Shown here piece by piece: positions 58,753 through 64,000 of a stretch of DNA of 64,000 nucleotides. The notes beneath the pieces are model-generated. The model saw nothing but the letters and a program-made list of their open reading frames with translations, made no database searches and had not been told where the DNA came from. A program made the translations under genes and the position numbers. Each line of letters starts with the position of its first letter. The first letter of the stretch is position 1. Where the stretch lies: NCBI GenBank assembly GCA_964421245.1, contig CAYQVW010000001.1, positions 248,001 to 312,000 of the forward strand, given 5' to 3'. Origin of the DNA: CAYQVW01 sp964421245 (lineage in GTDB: Bacteria; Margulisbacteria; WOR-1; XYC2-FULL-46-14).

Positions 58753-59693
58753 AAGATTTAGGTAAATTAGCTACCCGTGAAGCTTATGGGCGAACGCTTG
58801 TAGAACTCGGTAAGAAGAATCCTAATATTGTAGTCCTGGATGCGGATTTATCTTGTTCAACTAAAACCAGTTATTTTGCAAAAGAGTTTCCAAATAGATT
58901 TTTCAATGCTGGAGTGGCTGAGCAGGACATGATTGGTATGGCAGCCGGTTTTGCAACAACTGGAAAGACAGTTTTTTGTTCAACTTTCTCTTGCTTTGCT
59001 TCTGGTCGTGCATGGGAGCAGATCCGGGTTTCTGTTGCTTATCCACGCTTAAATGTAAAGATATGTGCAACTCATGGTGGGATTACAACTGGGGAGGACG
59101 GGGTTACTCACCAATCCACCGAAGATTTAGCAATTTTGCGTGCTATTCCAAATCTTACGGTTATAGTTCCATCAGATGGAATTGAGGCTGAGGCAGCAGT
59201 CCGGGCCGCGGCAGAGTATCATGGTCCGGTTTATGTGAGACTTTCTCGATTAACTTCGCCGGTTCTTTATGATAAGAAAGACTACAAATTTAGAATAGGG
59301 AAGGCAATTACTCTAAAACAGGGCAAAGATGTTACCATTTTCTTCTGTGGGATTTTAGGTTCTGAGGTTTTAAAAGCAGCTGAAGAGCTTGCGAAAAAGA
59401 AAATTTCGGCGGAGATTATAAACATCCACACCCTAAAACCATTAGACAAAGAAACGATTATTAAATCAGCAAAAAAGACCAAAGCAGTAGTAACTGTTGA
59501 AGAGCATTCTGTTGTAGGAGGGCTTGGTGGAGCTATAGCTGAGCTTCTTGCTGAGAACTGTCCTACTAAAATGGCCAGAATTGGACTTCGTGATATGTTT
59601 GCTGAGTCAGGAAAAGCCGAAGATCTCCTAGCAAAATATGGTTTAACCGCTCCAGATATTGTAAAGACCACCCGACATCTCCTTAAAAAATGA
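58749..59693 (+). CDS. Transketolase, C-terminal (pyrimidine-binding) subunit
   Basis: 314 aa, second half of the split enzyme, overlapping the first by 4 bases. The Pyr domain has RFFNAGVAEQDMIGMAAGFATTGK near residue 50 with the catalytic Glu of AEQ, then ATHGGITTGEDGVTHQSTEDLAI near 100. The C-terminal domain has AEIINIHTLKPLDKETII and VTVEEHSVVGGLGGAIAELL near 235-260. Split transketolases are common in archaea and many bacteria, and the fused form is not expected in addition. Confidence 0.95.
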   Translation: MKDLGKLATREAYGRTLVELGKKNPNIVVLDADLSCSTKTSYFAKEFPNRFFNAGVAEQDMIGMAAGFATTGKTVFCSTFSCFASGRAWEQIRVSVAYPRLNVKICATHGGITTGEDGVTHQSTEDLAILRAIPNLTVIVPSDGIEAEAAVRAAAEYHGPVYVRLSRLTSPVLYDKKDYKFRIGKAITLKQGKDVTIFFCGILGSEVLKAAEELAKKKISAEIINIHTLKPLDKETIIKSAKKTKAVVTVEEHSVVGGLGGAIAELLAENCPTKMARIGLRDMFAESGKAEDLLAKYGLTAPDIVKTTRHLLKK

Positions 59694-59700
59694 ATTTCCC

Positions 59701-59728
59701 TGAAATTTTCTTAAATTAAGCCCGATAA
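59701..59728 (+). promoter_or_regulatory. Alternative-sigma promoter (regulon copy 9)
   Basis: TGAAATTT (59701-59708), 12 nt, CCCGATAA (59721-59728). It matches copy 4 in both boxes and spacing. Confidence 0.65.
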
Positions 59729-59754
59729 AAAGTAGTGATTGGGGGAAATTTAAA

Positions 59755-60327
59755 ATGGTAGTGAAAAGGGCAGCAGATGCATGGAGGTTTAATTCTCTTG
59801 ATTTGCTTACACACCTCAGAGAAAATGAACCTGAAATCACCAGAGAATCAGTTTATCCGGGTGGTAAAAGTCAGATAGTTGAGATTACATTTCCTGGCGA
59901 ATTAGATAATGGTTTTTTAATTAATAGGGAAATTTTGAGAACTCTTGAGCAAAGGGATATGTTTTGTAATCAATTATTGGTTACCCTTAATCTTGCTAAT
60001 GGGGAGGCTGGTGTTTTTTGGAAACTTGAGCATAGTAGCGGTGATCCGGAAGAACTTGGTTTTGTAGAGGAGCCACCTTTTTCTACCGATATTCCTTCCC
60101 CAAAAGTAGCATCTGTATTAGACCATCGCACACACAACAGGTCAGAGCCTTTAGTGCGTGCACTAGATACTTCCTTGGCCTATCTTTTAAATGGTGATCC
60201 AGAGGGAACCGATGTTGACGAAGGGAGTGCTCATGTTTCTCTCCCCGAAGAAGCCGTTCCATTAATTACAGAAGTTCATGAACAAGTGCAGAGATATGTA
60301 GGACTGGCTAGATCCAGAATCGTTTAA
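59755..60327 (+). CDS. Hypothetical acidic protein, alternative-sigma regulon
   Basis: 190 aa, not recognised. Soluble, acidic, no signal peptide. A beta-rich first half (SQIVEITFPGELDNGFLINR, NQLLVTLNLANGEAGVFWKL) is followed by a helical end (EPLVRALDTSLAYLLNGDPE, LITEVHEQVQRYVGLARSRI). GGGGGAAA precedes the ATG. It is a single gene between the transketolase pair and dCMP deaminase, carrying copy 9 of the shared promoter. N-terminal MVVKR resembles MVVKP of the gene at 42013, but this is too short to mean homology. Confidence 0.7.
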   Translation: MVVKRAADAWRFNSLDLLTHLRENEPEITRESVYPGGKSQIVEITFPGELDNGFLINREILRTLEQRDMFCNQLLVTLNLANGEAGVFWKLEHSSGDPEELGFVEEPPFSTDIPSPKVASVLDHRTHNRSEPLVRALDTSLAYLLNGDPEGTDVDEGSAHVSLPEEAVPLITEVHEQVQRYVGLARSRIV

Positions 60328-60331
60328 AGCA

Positions 60332-60340
60332 TGCTATAAT
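60332..60340 (+). promoter_or_regulatory. Extended -10 promoter of the dCMP deaminase gene
   Basis: TGCTATAAT with the ATG 7 nt downstream, the same design as the methyltransferase and mutS promoters. Confidence 0.65.
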
Positions 60341-60347
60341 TTGAATT

Positions 60348-60830
60348 ATGGCACATCGTCCATCTTGGGATAAATACTTCATGCAGATTACCTCTGATGT
60401 TTCAGAGCGTGCTACTTGTCTAAAACGCAAAGTTGGAGCAATTATTGTTAAGAATAATCGCATTATTTCTACTGGGTATAATGGTGCCCCAAAAGGATTT
60501 GAACATTGTGAAAAAGTTGGTTGTCTTCGCAAAAAAATGAATGTTCTTTCTGGTCAACGTCATGAGCTTTGCCGAGGCCTTCATGCAGAGCAAAACACTA
60601 TTATTCAAGCAGCTGTTCACGGAGATCAGATAGATGGTGGGACTCTCTATTGTAACTATCAACCCTGTGTTATCTGTGTAAAGATGATGATAAATGCTGG
60701 GATTAAACGTTTAGTTTATTCCGGAAATTATCCGGATGAGTTGGCAGAAAAAATGCTTAAAGAATCAAAAATGGAGGTTATCCGCTATGAAGAAGGAAGT
60801 CGAGATAAAGAAGTCGTACCGCTTAATTAA
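60348..60830 (+). CDS. dCMP deaminase (ComEB-like)
   Basis: 160 aa zinc enzyme that deaminates dCMP to dUMP for dTTP synthesis. Motifs: RPSWDKYFMQITSDVSERATCLKRKVGAIIVK at the start, STGYNGAPKGFEHC near residue 38, the zinc/proton site LHAEQNTIIQAAVHG near 82 (HAE) and NYQPCVICVKMMINAGIKRLVYSG near 105 (PCxxC), then the tail YPDELAEKMLKESKMEVIRY. The HAE and PCxxC set is complete. Its last 44 bases overlap the flavin-reductase-like gene. Confidence 0.93.
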   Translation: MAHRPSWDKYFMQITSDVSERATCLKRKVGAIIVKNNRIISTGYNGAPKGFEHCEKVGCLRKKMNVLSGQRHELCRGLHAEQNTIIQAAVHGDQIDGGTLYCNYQPCVICVKMMINAGIKRLVYSGNYPDELAEKMLKESKMEVIRYEEGSRDKEVVPLN

Positions 60831-61320
60831 CTATGGGCCGGTTGTTTTAATAACCTCTGGAACCGAAGAAAAAGCTAATGTTTCGACCATAGCTTGGTGC
60901 ATGCCGATGTCGGCAAATCCGGTTTTAGTCGGAATTGCAGTTTCAAAAAAGCACTACACAACCCAATTGATTAAGGAGTACAAAGAATTTGCAGTAAATG
61001 TTCCATCAGCAGAGATTAAAGATAAAGTAGTGGCTGCCGGTAAAGTCCACGGGCATGAAATTGATAAGATCTCGAAGGTAGGTTTTACAAAAGAGAAAGC
61101 CTCTAAAATAAAGACCCCCTTAATAAAAGAATGTTTTGCTAATTTAGAATGTAGTGTCAAAGATATTATCGAAGTAGGGGACCACTTTCTTTTTGTGGGA
61201 GAGATTGCGTCGGCTCAAGCAGAAGAGGGATCTTTTCCTGATAATATTGTTGATACCTCAAAAATTAAGACTTTGCAACATTTGGGTGGCAATAATTTTG
61301 CCTCCTTAAAATCTCTATAA
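60787..61320 (+). CDS. Flavin reductase-like FMN-binding protein
   Basis: 177 aa from ATG 60787, chosen because GGAGG lies 9 nt upstream and the family begins near this point; a frame from 60736 lies wholly inside the deaminase gene. The split-barrel flavin fold is visible: GPVVLITSGTEEKANVSTIAW, MSANPVLVGIAVSKKHYTTQLI, EFAVNVPSAEIKDKVVAAGK and CFANLECSVKDIIEVGDHFLFVGEI. Such proteins reduce FMN or act as flavoproteins with unknown electron partners. The link to the overlapping deaminase gene is not understood. Confidence 0.85.
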   Translation: MKKEVEIKKSYRLINYGPVVLITSGTEEKANVSTIAWCMPMSANPVLVGIAVSKKHYTTQLIKEYKEFAVNVPSAEIKDKVVAAGKVHGHEIDKISKVGFTKEKASKIKTPLIKECFANLECSVKDIIEVGDHFLFVGEIASAQAEEGSFPDNIVDTSKIKTLQHLGGNNFASLKSL

Positions 61321-61353
61321 ACTCATGATATAATCCTACCAAGGAGGATCTAT

Positions 61354-62223
61354 ATGAAAGTAGGATTTTTAGGTCCAGAAGGTACGTTTTCTGAAGCTGC
61401 TGCCAAATTATATCAAAATAAATTAGAGGGAAAAACTGAGCTCGTTCCATTTACAACGATTCATAACCTTCTTTTGGCAATTAATAGAGGAGAAATAAAA
61501 GAAGGGGTCTGTCCAGTTGAAAACTCGATTGAGGGAACCATTGGCATAGTAACCGATATGCTGGCAAAAGATGTCAATCTACTTATCCGTCAAGAAATTA
61601 TAATCCCAATTTATCACTATCTTTTTGCTCAAAAAGGAATTAAGTTATCTGAGGTTACAGACGTTATATCTCATCCACAAGCACTTGATCAGTGTAAAGA
61701 CTTTTTGAGAAAAAAACTGGCAAAAGCCAAGCTTCACCTATCTTACAGTACAGCAGATGCGGTTAAGCAGGTTGCCATATCACTTGGAGAGAGAATTATT
61801 GCTCATGGCAGGGTAAAAGGACGAGTCTTTGCGGCAATTGGAAATATTGCTACTGCAAAACTTTATGGTTTAAAAGTACTAGCGCCAAAAATTAATGCAG
61901 CTGAGAACCAAACCCGCTTTATTGTTTTGGCAAAAACTGATCATCCAAAGATTGGCAAAAATAAAACATCAATTGTTTTTTCTATTAAAAAAGACCGACC
62001 CGGAGGCCTTTTTGATATCTTAAAAGAGTTTGCCGATAGAAAAATCAATTTAACCAAAATTGAGTCCCGTCCTTCTAAAAAAGCACTTGGCGATTATTAC
62101 TTTTTTGTAGATATGGTAGGTCATAAAAAAGACAAGAAGGTAGAAGCAGCATTGAAAAATGTTAAGGCAAAAGCCGGATTCTATAAATTTCTTGGGTCAT
62201 ATCTAGCAGCAAGGGGGAAATAA
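61354..62223 (+). CDS. pheA: Prephenate dehydratase
   Basis: 289 aa with AAGGAGG before the ATG and a TATAAT (61329-61334) further up. Converts prephenate to phenylpyruvate. The PDT domain spans residues 1-190: VGFLGPEGTFSEAAAKLY, GVCPVENSIEGTIGIVTDML near 50, and the substrate Thr region ENQTRFIVLAKT near 188. A C-terminal ACT domain (residues about 200-285: SIVFSIKKDRPGGLFDILKEFADRKINLTKIESRP) should bind phenylalanine for feedback control. There is no chorismate mutase domain. Confidence 0.96.
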   Translation: MKVGFLGPEGTFSEAAAKLYQNKLEGKTELVPFTTIHNLLLAINRGEIKEGVCPVENSIEGTIGIVTDMLAKDVNLLIRQEIIIPIYHYLFAQKGIKLSEVTDVISHPQALDQCKDFLRKKLAKAKLHLSYSTADAVKQVAISLGERIIAHGRVKGRVFAAIGNIATAKLYGLKVLAPKINAAENQTRFIVLAKTDHPKIGKNKTSIVFSIKKDRPGGLFDILKEFADRKINLTKIESRPSKKALGDYYFFVDMVGHKKDKKVEAALKNVKAKAGFYKFLGSYLAARGK

Positions 62224-62224
62224 A

Positions 62225-62458
62225 ATGTCTGAGTTGGAAAATGGAAATTCTTTCTTAAGTGGGATAATGATTGGTGGAGTAATAGGTGCGGCACTTGGTG
62301 TTATATTATCAGGAGATGAAACCCGCAGCAAATTACAAAAGAAATTAGAGGATTTTGATTTCGAAGCCGCAATCGATAAATTTAGTAAGGCATTTGAAGA
62401 GGGAGCAAAAGAAGCGAAGGAAACAACTAAGAAAATATCAGCCGAGGAGGAACTATGA
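62225..62458 (+). CDS. YtxH-domain protein
   Basis: 77 aa, starts one base after the pheA stop. A glycine-rich membrane helix (GIMIGGVIGAALGVILSG) and DETRSKLQKKLEDF match the YtxH pattern, followed by an acidic amphipathic helix (KAFEEGAKEAKETTKKI). The function of the family is unknown, although some members are stress-related. First of three small membrane-associated genes that overlap by 4 bases each. Confidence 0.75.
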   Translation: MSELENGNSFLSGIMIGGVIGAALGVILSGDETRSKLQKKLEDFDFEAAIDKFSKAFEEGAKEAKETTKKISAEEEL

Positions 62459-62787
62459 TACTATTTCAGCAGATCTTATTGGCCTGTCTTAGTCTGTTTG
62501 TAGTTGCTCTAACCGTTGCAGTTGTTTTTTCTGTTCTTATTTTAAAAGAAGTTTTAGATAGTGTGAAAGCAGTTAATTCTACCGTCAAAGATGCGAGACG
62601 TCGTTTTAACGCTTTGACCGGATTCTTAGATACAATATCAACATTTTTTGGTGGAATTGACTCTGCCAAAAAGAAGATGAGAAAGAAAATGGTAAAACAA
62701 CTAATGCCATCCAAAGCGGTAGTGATCGGTTTTTTTGCTGGCCTAAAAAAGGGAGTACAGGTATTGGTAGGAGGTGATTCGAAATGA
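62455..62787 (+). CDS. DUF948-like membrane protein
   Basis: 110 aa. One N-terminal membrane helix (ILLACLSLFVVALTVAVVFSVLIL), then a helix that looks like the DUF948 coiled region (EVLDSVKAVNSTVKDARRRFNAL), and a basic stretch (DSAKKKMRKKMVKQL). YtxH and DUF948 genes are often neighbours, as here. Function unknown. Confidence 0.7.
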   Translation: MILFQQILLACLSLFVVALTVAVVFSVLILKEVLDSVKAVNSTVKDARRRFNALTGFLDTISTFFGGIDSAKKKMRKKMVKQLMPSKAVVIGFFAGLKKGVQVLVGGDSK

Positions 62788-62954
62788 GAAGATGGTTCAA
62801 AACACTTTTTGCTGGTGGGGTTATAGGTGGGGTTCTTGGTGTTCTCTTTGCACCTGAAAAAGGGGAAAAGTCCAGAACAAAATTAAAAGATGCAATGGAA
62901 AAAGGCAAGGAAAAATTTAAAGAAATTAAGGGTGAGTTCGAAGAAAAAGAATGA
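62784..62954 (+). CDS. Small YtxH-like protein
   Basis: 56 aa, ATG 62784 with GGAGGTGA about 7 nt upstream. It starts MRRWFKTLFAGGVIGGVLGVLFAPEKGEKSRTKL when read through the helix: a glycine-rich membrane segment followed by the conserved LFAPEKGE-S-R-x-KL of YtxH proteins, then a charged helix. It overlaps the gene at 62455 by 4 bases and argS by 4 bases. Confidence 0.75.
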   Translation: MRRWFKTLFAGGVIGGVLGVLFAPEKGEKSRTKLKDAMEKGKEKFKEIKGEFEEKE

Positions 62955-64000
62955 AAGTTAAGATTGCCAAGGTTGTCAAAGAAGTTTTATTAAAAAAACT
63001 TCCAGAGGGAATTGATTTACCGGAATTATCAATAGAAATACCAAAAAATCAGGAATATGGTGATTTTTCTTCTAATGTTGCTTTTTTGCTTACAAAGCAT
63101 CTCAAGAAATCACCTCGACAAATTGCACAATCACTGATAGAGGATCTACTAAAGCACAAAACAAGTAAATCTCTTTTTTCAAAAATAGATGTTGCTCCCA
63201 ATGGTTTCATAAACTTCACTTTAAACTTAGATTATTTACAAAAGAATATTCAACATATTATAAAATCAGATAGAAACTACGGAAAGAGCAACGCAGGTAA
63301 AGGCAAAAAAGCATTGATTGAGTTTGTCTCGGCAAACCCAACCGGACCACTGCATGTTGGACATGGTCGTTGGGCGGTAATAGGAGATGACATTGCCTCT
63401 CTATTTGAGATATGCGGATATAAGGTTGAGAGAGAGTTTTATGTAAATGACATTGGCAATCAAATTAATAAGTTAGAAGAATCTGTTAAGGCTGTTTCAA
63501 ATAACGAGGCATTACCGGAAGATGGGTATGGCGGGGCATATATTAAAGATATTGAGGCAGAGTTAAAAGATAAAATAAATGACCCGAAATTCAGAAAGCT
63601 TCTTTTGTCAAATATTTTGGATCATCAAAAAAATATTATGAAACAGCTTGGTGTATCCTTTGATAATTTTTTTAGTGAGAAAAAACTTCATGATAAAAAT
63701 GCAATTGAAAATGCTATTTCTAAGTTAACTGCTGATGGACATACTTTTCGAAAAGATGGGGCCCTCTGGTTCAAATCAGAGTCTTTTGGTGATGATAAAA
63801 ACCGGGTTTTAGTTCGTGCCAATGGAGAAACGACCTATTTTGCAGCAGATATTGCCTATCACTTAAACAAATATGAGCGTGGATTTGATCTGATAATCAA
63901 CGTTTGGGGGGCCGATCACCATGGCTATGTAACACGTCTAAAGGCTGCAATTGAGGCATTAGCTCTTCCAATTGAGCGCTTTGAGGTAATTATTGGACAA
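62951..64000 (+). CDS. argS: Arginine-tRNA ligase, 5' part (cut by the window end)
   Basis: First 350 codons; the gene runs off the window. The N-terminal Add-1 domain (residues 1-110: LPELSIEIPKNQEYGDFSSNVAFLL) is followed by the class I core with EFVSANPTGPLHVGHGRWAVIGD (HIGH-type HVGH near residue 136) and FYVNDIGNQINKLEES. Further on come GALWFKSESFGDDKNRVLVRANGETTYFAADIAYHLNKYERGFD and VWGADHHGYVTRLKAA, typical of ArgRS. It overlaps the YtxH-like gene by ATGA. The KMSK-type loop is beyond the edge. Confidence 0.95.
   Translation, partial: MKVKIAKVVKEVLLKKLPEGIDLPELSIEIPKNQEYGDFSSNVAFLLTKHLKKSPRQIAQSLIEDLLKHKTSKSLFSKIDVAPNGFINFTLNLDYLQKNIQHIIKSDRNYGKSNAGKGKKALIEFVSANPTGPLHVGHGRWAVIGDDIASLFEICGYKVEREFYVNDIGNQINKLEESVKAVSNNEALPEDGYGGAYIKDIEAELKDKINDPKFRKLLLSNILDHQKNIMKQLGVSFDNFFSEKKLHDKNAIENAISKLTADGHTFRKDGALWFKSESFGDDKNRVLVRANGETTYFAADIAYHLNKYERGFDLIINVWGADHHGYVTRLKAAIEALALPIERFEVIIGQ

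Noticed and set aside
60736..60786. Earlier start for the flavin reductase-like gene
   Set aside because: It lies wholly inside the deaminase gene without a binding site; GGAGG precedes 60787.
1..64000. CRISPR arrays, tRNA, rRNA and known riboswitches
   Set aside because: No regularly spaced repeats, no cloverleaf-like segments in the few gaps, and no leader resembling a riboswitch were found.

Overview
The window is AT-rich bacterial DNA from a diderm (LPS-type) bacterium. It has an LptD-like protein, an LptC/OstA-like protein, a full set of murein precursor genes (mraY, murD, murG, murC, murB) and two SEDS proteins (RodA, FtsW). It also has S-layer-homology (SLH) domains on a PorV-like barrel and secreted proteins with FlgD-Ig-type C-terminal domains. 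This mix resembles uncultivated lineages such as Saganbacteria (WOR-1)/Margulisbacteria or their neighbours, but that placement is an impression from gene content, not a measured phylogeny.

Layout. 1-4.7 kb is the tail of a surface-polysaccharide cluster (GT4 glycosyltransferase, O-antigen ligase with TPRs, polyprenyl-phosphate sugar transferase). 4.7-11 kb holds a secreted FlgD-Ig protein, a lone hypothetical gene, a TrmH/SpoU methyltransferase and pheS-pheT. 11-20.6 kb is an accessory block between pheT and mutS: a TPR/HExxH protein, a 217-aa unknown, a DUF4143-type ATPase, a frameshifted unknown, a 1294-aa unknown and a 139-aa unknown. Inside this block lie short, diverged copies of the mutS start (about 14.04 kb) and the pheT end (about 15.43 kb). 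20.6-34 kb is mutS, three envelope/secreted proteins, dnaB, lptD, tmk, alaS, ruvX and mltG. 34-38.8 kb runs on the minus strand (guaA, guaB-type, htrA, GT2). 38.8-46 kb has aroQ, an M24 peptidase, ispD, trpE, a transglutaminase-like unknown, rodA, a DUF3006-type gene and lptC. 46-51.4 kb has an unknown gene, gap-pgk-secG, a TM-helix channel protein and two small envelope proteins. 51.4-58 kb is mraY-murD-ftsW-murG-murC-murB. 58-64 kb is split transketolase, another unknown, dCMP deaminase, a flavin reductase-like protein, pheA, three YtxH/DUF948-type genes and the start of argS (cut by the window edge).

The most striking signal is shared regulation. Nine transcription units that encode proteins I cannot assign (starts at 6607, 13137-, 13306, 15531, 16230, 20517-, 42013, 47026- and 59755) are each preceded by the same non-sigma70 promoter shape: TGAAAT/TGCAAG-like -35, 15-17 nt, then CGATAA/CGAAAA. 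Housekeeping genes instead have TTGACA/TATAAT or extended TGnTATAAT promoters. The nine units look like one regulon of an alternative sigma factor (ECF- or sigma28-like), scattered as single genes between core operons and concentrated between pheT and mutS. Two members carry enzyme-like signatures: an HExxH zincin and a Cys-His-Asp transglutaminase-like triad.

Other themes are frequent leaderless or near-leaderless genes (the -10 box lies 4-10 nt from the start codon), short palindromic repeats in leaders and at a convergent gene end, and several families of short repeats that have entered reading frames (pheT, alaS, ispD, lptC, mutS, two signal peptides). I saw no tRNA, rRNA, CRISPR array, integrase or transposase. 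Apart from the 15.9-16.23 kb stretch described below, no gap above 300 bases lacks a gene.
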